From JACVRX01 sp963819885 (GTDB lineage Bacteria; Actinomycetota; Actinomycetes; Jiangellales; Jiangellaceae): 64,000 nucleotides of DNA. Where the stretch lies: NCBI GenBank assembly GCA_963819885.1, contig CAWFXV010000030.1, forward strand, positions 62,001-126,000. The letters run 5' to 3'. The first letter of the stretch is position 1. Every line of letters begins with the position of its first letter. Below, in pieces: positions 24,901 to 33,509 of the stretch. A model generated the notes under the pieces. It did not search any database. It worked only from the letters and a program-made list of their open reading frames with translations, and was not told the DNA's origin. The position numbers and the translations under genes are program-made.

Positions 24901-26079
24901 CTACTTCAGAAAGTCGGGGACGTCCAGGTCGTCGTCGGAGGCAGGAACGATCCGGCGCGGCTCGCGAACGGCGGCCGTGGCGTAAACGGGCTCCTCACCG
25001 CCGTCACCGCGGTCGTCCTCCGGGCTGTCCGGCGATGGCTGGCCGGCGTTGTCTCCGTCGGCTGAGGCGGTGGCCTCGTAGGAGCCAAGAGCGATCGAGC
25101 GCCGAAGCGACCCAAGGTCGCGGCGCTTCGGAGTTCCGCCGTCGAAGCCGGCCGCGATGACCGTCACGCGAACCTCGTCGCCGAGGGCGTCGTCGATGAC
25201 CGCACCGAAAATGATGTTGGCGTCCTCGTGCGCCGCGGTGGCCACCAGGTTGGCTGCCTCGTTGATCTCGAACAGGCCGAGGTCGGACCCGCCGGCGATG
25301 GACAGCAGCACCCCGTGGGCTCCGTCGATGCTGGCCTCGAGCAGCGGACTGGAGATGGCCATTTCGGCGGCTGCAACGGCGCGGTCCTCGCCCCTGGCCG
25401 AGCCGATGCCCATCAACGCGGAGCCGGCGTTGCTCATGACGGACTTCACATCGGCGAAGTCGAGGTTGATCAGGCCGGGCGTGGTGATGAGGTCAGTGAT
25501 GCCCTGCACACCGGAGAGCAGAACCTGGTCGGCACTCTTGAACGCGTCGAGCACACTGACCTGACGATCGCTGATCGACAGCAGCCGGTCGTTGGGAATC
25601 ACGATCAGCGTGTCGACCTCTTCGCGCAGCCCCTCGATGCCCGCATCGGCCTGGGCCGCCCGCCGCTTGCCTTCGAACATGAACGGCCGGGTGACCACGC
25701 CGATGGTCAGCGCGCCGAGTGAACGAGCTATCCGCGCGACGACCGGCGCGCCGCCGGTGCCGGTGCCGCCGCCCTCACCTGCCGTGACGAAGACCATGTC
25801 GGCCCCTTTGAGGACCTCCTCGATCTCCTCGGCGTGATCCTCGGCAGCCTTGCGTCCGACGTCGGGGTTGGCGCCGGCACCCAGGCCGCGGGTCAGGTCG
25901 CGGCCGACGTCGAGCTTGACATCGGCATCGCTCATGAGCAGGGCCTGCGCGTCGGTGTTGATCGCGATGAACTCGACGCCCTTGAGGCCCACCTCGATCA
26001 TTCGGTTGACGGCGTTGACGCCGCCGCCGCCGATACCGACGACCTTGATCACCGCGAGGTAGTTCTGCGGAGCAGTCAC
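24901..26079 (-). CDS. ftsZ: Cell division GTPase FtsZ
   Basis: A 392-residue tubulin homologue that forms the Z-ring. The GTP-binding T-loop is GEGGGTGTGGAP; N-terminal KVVGIGGGGVNAVNRMI and the T7 catalytic loop NLDFADVKSVM are present; the C-terminal peptide DDLDVPDFLK is the docking tail used by SepF. GTG 26079 is chosen for its GAGAGG ribosome-binding site six bases away and agreement with other FtsZ starts. Upstream, TTGACA (complement of 26157-26162) may be a -35 box. The ftsQ-ftsZ adjacency is broken by an inserted gene. Confidence 0.97.
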   Translation of the reverse strand: MTAPQNYLAVIKVVGIGGGGVNAVNRMIEVGLKGVEFIAINTDAQALLMSDADVKLDVGRDLTRGLGAGANPDVGRKAAEDHAEEIEEVLKGADMVFVTAGEGGGTGTGGAPVVARIARSLGALTIGVVTRPFMFEGKRRAAQADAGIEGLREEVDTLIVIPNDRLLSISDRQVSVLDAFKSADQVLLSGVQGITDLITTPGLINLDFADVKSVMSNAGSALMGIGSARGEDRAVAAAEMAISSPLLEASIDGAHGVLLSIAGGSDLGLFEINEAANLVATAAHEDANIIFGAVIDDALGDEVRVTVIAAGFDGGTPKRRDLGSLRRSIALGSYEATASADGDNAGQPSPDSPEDDRGDGGEEPVYATAAVREPRRIVPASDDDLDVPDFLK

Positions 26080-26266
26080 GTCGCGTCGCCTCTCGCTCGT
26101 CCGTCCGTGGTCGGGCCAGTCCAGAACCCTCACCCTCAAGTTGAGCTTGATAGTTATGTCAACCTGAGCGCTTGTCACGACGGTAGGCGCGGGTCCGAAC
26201 GCCACGCCGCAGACACGCCGAAGCAGCGGTGATCGACATCCGTTGATAGCGACCGTCCACTGCCAG

Positions 26267-26336
26267 TCGTGAAGATCGCCGTGAGTTCGGCCCCGGCTCG
26301 GCAACCCGCTTGTGGACTCCACGACGATCTTCACGA
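26267..26336. repeat. 70-bp palindromic element upstream of the AbiEi/DUF559 gene
   Basis: Arms TCGTGAAGATCGCCGTGA (26267-26284) and CCACGACGATCTTCACGA (26319-26336) match at 16 of 18 paired positions around a 34-bp centre. The same arms recur at 27433-27501 and 27514-27531, on the other side of the gene at 26442. The rest of the 362-bp ftsZ-side gap holds the probable ftsZ promoter region. Confidence 0.75.
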
Positions 26337-26441
26337 TCCCCGGCGCTGTCGCTATTCACACCATGCAGTGCGGCACGATTCTGTCCACAGCCGGCTGCGG
26401 AGTGGCTGTCAAACGCGCCAGCTCAGCAGAGTCTTGCCAGC

Positions 26442-27392
26442 ATGAGGACGAGCATTCCCACCGAGGACGAACGGGAGGCGGCGCCCAACGCTGCCTTGGC
26501 CGTGATCGCAGCCGGTCAGCTTGGTGCGTTCACCCGCGCACAGGCGCAGGCCGCTGGCCTGAGCCGGCGGCAGATCACCGCGCACCTCGGTTCTGGCCTG
26601 TGGACTCCCATATATCCGGGTGTCCTCATCGCGGCAACGACTCCCCGAACAGCCGGAGCTCGAGCGGTTGCTGGCCTGCTCTATGCAGGCGATCGCGCCT
26701 GGTTCAGTCACACGACCGCTGCGCGGCTGCGAGGCATCGAGCCGCGCACCACCGATGTTCGGACCTGGATAACCGTTCCGTTCGAGGTGATGAGGGCCCA
26801 ACGGCCAGGGATCAAGATCACCAGATCGCGGCGAATCGCAGGATTTACCTCAGTAGCCCATGGGTTTCGTACGCTCAACGACGCACGCACAATTGTCGAT
26901 CTTGCTCGCGTAGTCGACGAGGCGGCGATGCGGCGAATTCTCTACGACGTGGTGAGCCGAGAGATCGTGACGGTGGACGCGATACTCGCCGCCGCCGAGG
27001 ACTTCGGCGGCCGGGCCGGAATAGCCATGCTCCGCCAGGTCGCCGACGACTTCGATCCCGAGTTCGAGTCCGGCCTCGAGGAAGAGGCGGCTGCTGCGTT
27101 CCGGCAGGCCGGCATCAACCTGGAGCCACAGGTGGAGGTATGGGACGGTCCAGTGTTGATTGCCCGACTCGACTTGGCAATCGAGAAGATCAAACTCGGT
27201 GTCGAGATCGATGGCGCGACTTTCCACGCAACACCAGAAGCGCGCCGCTACGACCGGTTGCGCGACCGCGCCTTGCGTCGGCGAGGCTGGCAGATCGAGC
27301 GTTTCACCACCGAAGACGTCCGCCGGACGCCGGCCGTCATGGTCGGGCATATTCGTGCCGTACTGGAATCGGCAAGGATCACCGCCGCATAG
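26442..27392 (+). CDS. AbiEi-type antitoxin-domain protein with C-terminal DUF559 endonuclease-like domain
   Basis: A 316-residue protein. Residues about 15-110 resemble the AbiEi_4 winged-helix antitoxin module (GAFTRAQAQAAGLSRRQITAHL, then YPGVLIAATTP, then WFSHTTAARLRGIE). Residues about 225-310 are a DUF559 (Vsr-like nuclease fold) domain with LDLAIEKIKLGVEIDG, HATPEARRYDRLRDRALRRRGW and ERFTTEDV. Such fusions are abundant, often repeated, orphan genes in actinobacteria; no cognate AbiEii toxin is present here. ATG 26442 begins the conserved region. It interrupts ftsQ-ftsZ in the opposite direction and is bracketed by palindromic repeats, so it was probably acquired. Confidence 0.8.
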   Translation: MRTSIPTEDEREAAPNAALAVIAAGQLGAFTRAQAQAAGLSRRQITAHLGSGLWTPIYPGVLIAATTPRTAGARAVAGLLYAGDRAWFSHTTAARLRGIEPRTTDVRTWITVPFEVMRAQRPGIKITRSRRIAGFTSVAHGFRTLNDARTIVDLARVVDEAAMRRILYDVVSREIVTVDAILAAAEDFGGRAGIAMLRQVADDFDPEFESGLEEEAAAAFRQAGINLEPQVEVWDGPVLIARLDLAIEKIKLGVEIDGATFHATPEARRYDRLRDRALRRRGWQIERFTTEDVRRTPAVMVGHIRAVLESARITAA

Positions 27393-27432
27393 ACCCGGCC
27401 GGGGCAGGCCGGTGGCGTGCCCGTCAAAGCAG

Positions 27433-27501
27433 TCGTGAAGATCGTCGTGAAGACTCGCACGCCTGTCCGTGAAGCGGTGGCCATCACGACGATCTTCACA
27501 A
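27433..27501. repeat. 69-bp palindromic element downstream of the AbiEi/DUF559 gene
   Basis: Arms TCGTGAAGATCGTCGTGA (27433-27450) and TCACGACGATCTTCACAA (27484-27501) agree at 17 of 18 paired positions, with a 33-bp centre. This is the same element type as 26267-26336, the other flank of the gene. Confidence 0.75.
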
Positions 27502-27513
27502 CGTGCTGGAGGG

Positions 27514-27531
27514 TCGTGAAGATCGTCGTGA
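27514..27531. repeat. Solo arm of the palindromic element
   Basis: An exact third copy of TCGTGAAGATCGTCGTGA, 12 bp after the complete element and 22 bp from the ftsQ stop, without a partner arm. It may be a remnant of a second element or of an insertion event. Confidence 0.65.
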
Positions 27532-27553
27532 TTGGCTGATCTCCAAAGACACG

Positions 27554-28303
27554 TCACGGCGTGAGCGCCGGGCGCTCGGGCGCGGAAACGTCGTACGTGG
27601 TCGCCTCCTCAGCCAGCAGGGCCAGCAGTACCTCGGCCTTGCGGTCGCCCTCGGTCGAGTCGCCCCAGAGGACCGTGGCACCGCTGACGAGACCGAGTTG
27701 CACGTCTGCTTCGCTGCGGGCGGACACCGTCGCGACGAGCTGGCGGAGGTCCACCGGCAGACCCGTCAGCACGGCCACTCCGACGGCCCTGGTGGCCTCA
27801 GCCGCGTCAGTCACGGGAGAGTCGAGCACCGGCAGGTTGCTGGGCTGGGCATCCGTCCGCCCGAACAGAATCCCCGTCTCGTCGACAAGCCACCAGGTAT
27901 CGCCTTCGCCGATCGCTGCCGTGGCGACCCGGGGAGTGGCTACTACGACGATCGTTTGTGGCCACGAGCGCTCGACGGACACAGCGGAGATCTCCGGCAA
28001 CTCTGCGACCCGCTCGGCGAGTGCGGTCGTATCGATCCGGATCAGCTGGGAGCCGAGCGGTGCGGCCGCCGCGGCCAGCACCTGGTCGGCGAGCGGGCCG
28101 TCGGCGCCCTCGACGCGGACCGTCTGCAGCTTGGTGGTATCTGACCAGCCGACGAGCCACACCGCACCGCCGACAGCCGCGACGGCAAGCACCGCCGCAA
28201 GGCCGTAGAGGATGCTCCGCAGGCGGCGCCGACGCGTCCGCCGTTCGGCGAACCGCACAGCCGCCGGTGCTGGACGACCCACAGAGGTCCGCGAGCCGGT
28301 CAT
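27554..28303 (-). CDS. ftsQ: Cell division protein FtsQ
   Basis: A 249-residue bitopic membrane protein of the FtsQLB complex. A basic cytoplasmic N-terminus is followed by one membrane helix (LYGLAAVLAVAAVGGAVWLV, about residues 34-53), a POTRA domain starting LQTVRVEGADGPL, and a beta domain (SWPQTIVVVATPRVATAAI, then WWLVDETGILF). ATG 28303 overlaps the murC stop as ATGA. It is the last gene of the dcw run before the inserted locus. Confidence 0.92.
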   Translation of the reverse strand: MTGSRTSVGRPAPAAVRFAERRTRRRRLRSILYGLAAVLAVAAVGGAVWLVGWSDTTKLQTVRVEGADGPLADQVLAAAAAPLGSQLIRIDTTALAERVAELPEISAVSVERSWPQTIVVVATPRVATAAIGEGDTWWLVDETGILFGRTDAQPSNLPVLDSPVTDAAEATRAVGVAVLTGLPVDLRQLVATVSARSEADVQLGLVSGATVLWGDSTEGDRKAEVLLALLAEEATTYDVSAPERPALTP

Positions 28304-29724
28304 CCGAGCTGACCGGCTGGTTCTTGCTCCAGTAGCTCCAAGATCTCCGGTCCGACGAGCGTGACGTCGCCAGCGCCGAAGGTGAACACGACGTCTCCTC
28401 GCTGGAGCCGCTTGGCCACCACCGAGGGGACCGCGGACCACGACGGCTCGAACGTCACGACCTCGGCCGGCAACGGGACTGCCTCTGCGACAAGCGCCCC
28501 CGTCACGCCGGGCTCCGGGTCTTCGCGCGCGGCATACACGTCCATCACGATCACCTCGTCGGCCGCGCCCAGCGCCTTGCCGAACTCGGTCGCGAAGATC
28601 CTGGTGCGGCTGAACAGGTGCGGCTGGAAGACGGCGACGACGCGGCCGTCGCCGGCCAGTGGGCGGGCCGCGGCCAGGACCGCCGCCACCTCCGTCGGGT
28701 GGTGTGCGTAGTCGTCGTACACCCACACGCCGCCGGCGTACCCCTTGAGCTCGAAGCGCCGTCGGGTACCGGTGAAGCCGGCGAGCCCTTCGCACAGCTC
28801 CCGGGCGCCGAAGCCCAGGCCGAGGCCCGCGGTCAGGGCGGCAGCGGCGTTGAGCGCGTTGTGCCGCCCCGGCTGCCGCAGGGCGACCCGGCCCAATTCC
28901 CGGCCCGGACTGATCAGCTCGAACGAGACCCGCGTGCCGGCGAGGGCGATCTCGGCCACCCGGACATCGGCGCTGGCGGACTCGCCGTAGGTGCGCACCG
29001 CGATGCCGTGCGCCCGGGACCGGTCGGCGAGCGCCAGCGCCCCGTGGTCGTCGGCACAGGCGACCAACAACCCCGTCACCTGAGCGGCGAACGCGTCGAA
29101 GGCCCGCACGTAGGCCTCCGACGTGCGGAAGTTGTCCAGGTGGTCTGCCTCCACATTGGTGACGATCGCCACCTCTGGGTCGTAGGCGATGAAGGATCCG
29201 TCGCTTTCGTCTGCCTCGGCGACGAAGATGTCGCCCGAGCCGTTGTGCGCATTCGCACCCGACTCGTTGAGATTGCCGCCGATGGCGAAGGAAGGGTCAG
29301 CGCCGCAGTGCTGCAGGGCGACCGTGAGCATCGAGGTCGTCGTCGTCTTTCCGTGCGTACCCGCGACGGCGACCGCCCGCCGATCGGCCATGACCGACGC
29401 CAGCGCGGCGGCGCGCGGAAGCACCCGAACCCGGCCGCGACGTGCCTCGACGACCTCCGGGTTGTCCTCCCGGATGGCCGTCGAGACCACCACGGTGTCG
29501 GCCATGCCGAGTTGAGCCGCTGCATGACCGACGTACACCGTGGCACCCAGCGCCCTGAGGCTGGTCAGGACGCTTGAATCCTTGGCATCGCTGCCCGACA
29601 CCGCGATGCCGCGGGCGAGCATGATTCGGGCGATGCCACTCATTCCCGCGCCGCCGATCCCGACGAAGTGCACTCTGCCGAGCGCTTCGGCGGGGAGCAC
29701 CCGATCCGGGGGTGCGACGATCAC
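28300..29724 (-). CDS. murC: UDP-N-acetylmuramate--L-alanine ligase MurC
   Basis: A 474-residue ATP-dependent ligase adding L-Ala to UDP-MurNAc, the first peptide step of peptidoglycan precursor synthesis. The N-terminal dinucleotide-like fold is VHFVGIGGAGMSGIA; the ATP loop is AVAGTHGKTTTTSML; EADESDGSF and TNVEADHLDNF are MurC signatures; VYDDYAHHPTEV marks the C-terminal domain. GTG 29724 overlaps the murG stop (GTGA) with GGAGG six bases upstream; a tandem GTG at 29727 is the alternative. Confidence 0.97.
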   Translation of the reverse strand: MIVAPPDRVLPAEALGRVHFVGIGGAGMSGIARIMLARGIAVSGSDAKDSSVLTSLRALGATVYVGHAAAQLGMADTVVVSTAIREDNPEVVEARRGRVRVLPRAAALASVMADRRAVAVAGTHGKTTTTSMLTVALQHCGADPSFAIGGNLNESGANAHNGSGDIFVAEADESDGSFIAYDPEVAIVTNVEADHLDNFRTSEAYVRAFDAFAAQVTGLLVACADDHGALALADRSRAHGIAVRTYGESASADVRVAEIALAGTRVSFELISPGRELGRVALRQPGRHNALNAAAALTAGLGLGFGARELCEGLAGFTGTRRRFELKGYAGGVWVYDDYAHHPTEVAAVLAAARPLAGDGRVVAVFQPHLFSRTRIFATEFGKALGAADEVIVMDVYAAREDPEPGVTGALVAEAVPLPAEVVTFEPSWSAVPSVVAKRLQRGDVVFTFGAGDVTLVGPEILELLEQEPAGQLG

Positions 29725-30821
29725 CACGAACCTCCACTGACCCGCGCCCCGGCAACGGCGCGCCGAATCATTTGCGCGAGCCGCTCGTCCGCGTCGCGCC
29801 GGCCGAGCGTAGCGGCTGCTGCGCTCATGGCCGCAAGGCGTCCGCCGTCGGCCAGCAGCCGGGGCACACGTCGGCTGATCCAGGTTCCGGTCAGGTTCGC
29901 ATCGTCGACGAGCAGCGCCGCCCCGGCTTCGACCAACGACTGCGCATTCAGCCGCTGCTCGCCGTTGCCGTGGGGCAGCGGGACGAATACTGCTGGAAGA
30001 CCGACCGCGGCCAGCTCGGCGCAGGTGATCGCGCCGGCCCGGCACAGCGTCAGGTCCGCCGCAGCGTAGGCAAGATCCATCCGGTCGAGGTACGGCACCG
30101 CGACGTACGGAACTGTGTCATCTGTCAACGGGACAGGGTCGTTGTCGTGACCCACCGCATGCAGTACTTGCACATGCGCGCCGGTCAGGGCGTTGGCAGC
30201 CTCGGCCATCGCCTGGTTGATCCGGCGAGCGCCCTGGCTGCCGCCGAAAGCGAGCAGGGTCGGCAAGTCGGGACGCAGCCCGAACGTCGAGCGTGCCCCG
30301 GGCCGCTGCGCCGCCCGGTCGAGAGTCGCGACAGCACGCCGCAACGGAATCCCCACGTGTTCGGCGTGCGGTAGTGGTACGTGCGCCGACGCAACGGCGA
30401 CATAGCGGGTCAGCCTGGCACCGATCCGGTTCGCCAGCCCTGGGCGGGCATTGGCCTCGTGCACGACGATCGGGATCCGCAGCCGGCGGGCGGCCAGGTA
30501 CGCCGGCAGCGCCACATAGCCACCGAAGCCGACAACGACGTCTGCTCCGCGCTGCCGCAGAACTGTCGTCGTTGCCTCGACCGCCCCCCGGAGCCGACCG
30601 GGGAGCCGGAGCAGTTCGATGCTCGGCCGCCGGGGCAGCGGAACCGCCGGAATGAGCGCCAGCTCGTAGCCCCGCTCCGGAACGAGCCGCCGCTCGAGCC
30701 CGCGCTCGGTCCCGAGCGCGGTCACCTCGACCGCCGGGTCGTACCGGCGCAGAGCATCGGCGGTCGCGAGAGCGGGCTCGACGTGGCCCGCCGTGCCGCC
30801 ACCGGCGAGCACGACCCGCAC
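29721..30821 (-). CDS. murG: UDP-GlcNAc:lipid I N-acetylglucosaminyltransferase MurG
   Basis: A 366-residue GT-B glycosyltransferase at the inner membrane face, making lipid II from lipid I. The glycine-rich loop is VLAGGGTAGHVEPALA; other landmarks are VVGFGGYVALPAYLAA, FGGSQGARRIN and CRAGAITCAELAAVGLPAVFVPLPHGNGEQ (the GS/NEQ UDP-GlcNAc site). GTG 30821 shares one base with the ftsW TAG stop. Confidence 0.97.
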   Translation of the reverse strand: MRVVLAGGGTAGHVEPALATADALRRYDPAVEVTALGTERGLERRLVPERGYELALIPAVPLPRRPSIELLRLPGRLRGAVEATTTVLRQRGADVVVGFGGYVALPAYLAARRLRIPIVVHEANARPGLANRIGARLTRYVAVASAHVPLPHAEHVGIPLRRAVATLDRAAQRPGARSTFGLRPDLPTLLAFGGSQGARRINQAMAEAANALTGAHVQVLHAVGHDNDPVPLTDDTVPYVAVPYLDRMDLAYAAADLTLCRAGAITCAELAAVGLPAVFVPLPHGNGEQRLNAQSLVEAGAALLVDDANLTGTWISRRVPRLLADGGRLAAMSAAAATLGRRDADERLAQMIRRAVAGARVSGGSW

Positions 30822-32071
30822 TAGACGTTCACGCCTCCTCGCTCGCGCCGGCCGGCGCCTTGGTCGCCCCGGCGGTGTCGCCGCGCCGCCAGCGCCGCCC
30901 GGGCCCCAGGTTCCCGCCGGGCGAACGACACCAGCACACCCACCGCGACCAGCATGGGCACCAACGCCGAACCGCCGTAGGAGACCAACGGCAGAGGAAC
31001 GCCGACGATCGGCAGTACTGCCAGCACGCTACCCATGTTGACCAAAGCCTGAATCAGCAACCAGCCGGTGATCCCGGCGGCGGCGAGGCGGACGAATGGG
31101 TCCTGGGCGTTCCACGCTATTCGGATGCCCGCATAGCCGAAGACCAGGAACAGCGCAATCACCATCAGCGTTCCCGGCAGGCCTAGCTCCTCACCGATGA
31201 TGGCAAAGATGAAGTCAGTGTGTGCACCCGGCAGCCCACCCCACTTCTCCACGCTGGCACCGAGCCCACGGCCCCACCAGCCGCCGTTGGAGAACGCGTA
31301 GATCGAGTGCGCCGCCTGGAAAGTGCGGTCGTCGACGTCGGCGAACGGGTCGAGGAACAACCGGACCCGATCAAGGCGGTATTCGGCGGCCAGCACGAAG
31401 TACACGCCGACGACAGCGGCCGTGCCGACCGCGAGGCCGAACAACCAGCTGGGAACGCCGACCACCCACAGCAGCGTCAACACCACGGCCATCAGCACGA
31501 TGGCGGTACCCAGATCGCCCTGCCCGACGGTGAGCGCCACGACGAACGCTGCGACCGGGACGAAGGGGACAACCAGCTGCTTCCACGGCCGGACGAGACG
31601 GCCGTTGCCAGCCAGCACCGCTGCTCCCCACACGACGAGACCGAGCTTGGCGAATTCAGACGGCTGGATGTTGAACGGACCGCCGAAGTCGATCCAGTTC
31701 TGGTTCCCACTGACCTCGACGCCGATACCGGGCACGTACGTCAGCGAGAGCAGGGCGACCGAGACGATCAGCAGGAGCAGCCCCAATCGGCGGATCATCA
31801 ATGGCGCAAGCCGCGACGCCACGAACGCGAGGGGCAGGGCGGCGAGGACCCATGCGAGCTGCCGGGCCACGATGAAATACGAGGATCCGTGGAAGCGCAG
31901 CGAGGCCACACTCGACGCCGAGAACACCATGACCAGCCCCAGCGTCAGCAGCAGCCCGGCCGAGCCGAGGACCAGGTAATAAGAGGCCAGTGGGCGGCGC
32001 AGTAGCTGCGATGCCCCTGCTACGCCGGCCGACAACACCGACCGCGGAGCGCCGTCAACGTCGGTCGCCAT
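30821..32071 (-). CDS. ftsW: Septal peptidoglycan polymerase FtsW
   Basis: A 416-residue SEDS-family glycosyltransferase with about ten membrane segments. Conserved parts are LVMVFSASSVAS, NQNWIDFGGPFNIQPSEFAKL, DLGTAIVLMAVVLTLLWVVG, the large loop with the catalytic Asp region (RLFLDPFADVDDRTFQ), TDFIFAIIGEELGL and VGVPLPLVSYGGSALV. It works with FtsI at the septum. ATG 32071 lies 17 bp inside murD; a long open frame further upstream is antisense-like. The C-terminus is basic. Confidence 0.96.
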   Translation of the reverse strand: MATDVDGAPRSVLSAGVAGASQLLRRPLASYYLVLGSAGLLLTLGLVMVFSASSVASLRFHGSSYFIVARQLAWVLAALPLAFVASRLAPLMIRRLGLLLLIVSVALLSLTYVPGIGVEVSGNQNWIDFGGPFNIQPSEFAKLGLVVWGAAVLAGNGRLVRPWKQLVVPFVPVAAFVVALTVGQGDLGTAIVLMAVVLTLLWVVGVPSWLFGLAVGTAAVVGVYFVLAAEYRLDRVRLFLDPFADVDDRTFQAAHSIYAFSNGGWWGRGLGASVEKWGGLPGAHTDFIFAIIGEELGLPGTLMVIALFLVFGYAGIRIAWNAQDPFVRLAAAGITGWLLIQALVNMGSVLAVLPIVGVPLPLVSYGGSALVPMLVAVGVLVSFARREPGARAALAARRHRRGDQGAGRRERGGVNV

Positions 32072-33509
32072 GACGCCGCACTGCGGCGGCGAAGGCTTCC
32101 CCACGGGCCGCGTAGTTACCGAACATGTCCATCGACGCGCACGCCGGCGCCAGCAGCACGGTACTGCCCGGGCGGGCGAGCGCCGCAGCCTCGGCGACCA
32201 CACGGTCCATGACGTCATTGTCGGTTTCGGGCACCTCGATGACCGGGACGTCGGGGGCGTGTCGCGCCAGTGCCTGGGCAAGCAGGTTCCGGTCGGCCCC
32301 GATCAGCACCACCCCCCGGAGCCGGTCGCGTACTGCCGAGACCAGTGAGTCGAACTGCGCTCCCTTGGCCAGCCCCCCGGCAATCCAGACCACGTCGTCG
32401 AAGGCTCTCAGAGACGCCTGCGCCGCGTGCGGGTTCGTCGCCTTCGAGTCGTCGACGTAGGAGATCCCGTCCACCGTGTCGACGGCGGCAATCCGGTGCG
32501 GGTCCGGCCGGAAGGCACGAATTCCGTCGCGAACGGCCACGGGCGGAACTCCGATCGACCGGGCCAATGCGGCGGCGACCAGCGCGTTCGTGACGTTGTG
32601 CGGCGCCGCGGCCACGAGGTCGGCCACGGTGCCGAGCTCAGCGGCAGCCGTCTGCCGCTCGGCGACGAATGCCCGGTCGGCCAACACCCCGTCGACGACG
32701 CCCAGCATGCCGACCTCGGGAATCCCCGAGGTCACCCCGATGGCGCGAGCGCCTTCGGTCACCGCGGCCGCCCGGACCAGCCGCTCGGTCTCCGGGTCCT
32801 CGACGTTGTACACGCAGGCGGTTTGGACACCGTGATAGATGCGGCCTTTGTCGGCTGAATAGGCCGCGAGCGACCCGTGCCAGTCCAGATGGTCGGGAGC
32901 AACGTTGAGCACGGCGGCTGAGCGCGCCGTCACCGAGGTGACCCAGTGCAACTGGTAGCTCGACAGCTCCAGCGCGATCACGTCGTAAGGCTGCGGGTGC
33001 AGCACCGCTTCGACGACCGGATGGCCGACATTGCCAGCCGCGGTCGTTCGCAGTCCCGAGGCCCGAAGCATCTCGGCGAGCATCCGCACGGTCGTGGTCT
33101 TGCCATTGGTGCCGGTGACCGCAAGCCAAGGAGCTGGGCGGTCTACGTCGCGCAGGCGCCAGGCCAACTCGACCTCCCCCCAGATCGGGATGCCGGCCCG
33201 CCCGGCTGCCAGCAGCAGCGGAGCCGTCGGTCGCCATCCCGGCGAGGTGACAACCAGCCGCGCGTCGGTCGGCAACCGGTCCGCGGCCCCGGGTCCGAGC
33301 TGGACCTTCCCGCCAAGGACTTCCAGCACGCGGGCGCGGTCGTTCTCCGCCGCGCTGTCACGTTCGTCGACGATCGTCACCGTCGCGCCCAGCCCGAGCA
33401 GGGCGTCGGCGGCCGCGAATCCGGACACGCCGATACCGGCTACCACGACCGATAGTGAGGACCACTCGCTGGTCCGGTCCGCCTCTGGAAGCCAGTCCGG
33501 CGCCGTCAC
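32055..33509 (-). CDS. murD: UDP-MurNAc-L-alanine--D-glutamate ligase MurD
   Basis: A 484-residue ligase adding D-Glu. An N-terminal Rossmann-like domain (VVVAGIGVSGFAAADALLGLG) precedes the ATP loop LAVTGTNGKTTTVRML; ELSSYQLHW and NVAPDHLDWHGS are MurD-type; VDDSKATNPHAAQASL and APACASMDMFGNYAARG mark the C-terminal domain. GTG 33509 overlaps the mraY stop (GTGA). Confidence 0.97.
   Translation of the reverse strand: MTAPDWLPEADRTSEWSSLSVVVAGIGVSGFAAADALLGLGATVTIVDERDSAAENDRARVLEVLGGKVQLGPGAADRLPTDARLVVTSPGWRPTAPLLLAAGRAGIPIWGEVELAWRLRDVDRPAPWLAVTGTNGKTTTVRMLAEMLRASGLRTTAAGNVGHPVVEAVLHPQPYDVIALELSSYQLHWVTSVTARSAAVLNVAPDHLDWHGSLAAYSADKGRIYHGVQTACVYNVEDPETERLVRAAAVTEGARAIGVTSGIPEVGMLGVVDGVLADRAFVAERQTAAAELGTVADLVAAAPHNVTNALVAAALARSIGVPPVAVRDGIRAFRPDPHRIAAVDTVDGISYVDDSKATNPHAAQASLRAFDDVVWIAGGLAKGAQFDSLVSAVRDRLRGVVLIGADRNLLAQALARHAPDVPVIEVPETDNDVMDRVVAEAAALARPGSTVLLAPACASMDMFGNYAARGEAFAAAVRRHGDRR

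Noticed and set aside
26136..26162. Definite ftsZ promoter
   Set aside because: TTGACA is present on the minus strand, but no good -10 box lies 16-18 bases after it, so it is left as a possibility only.
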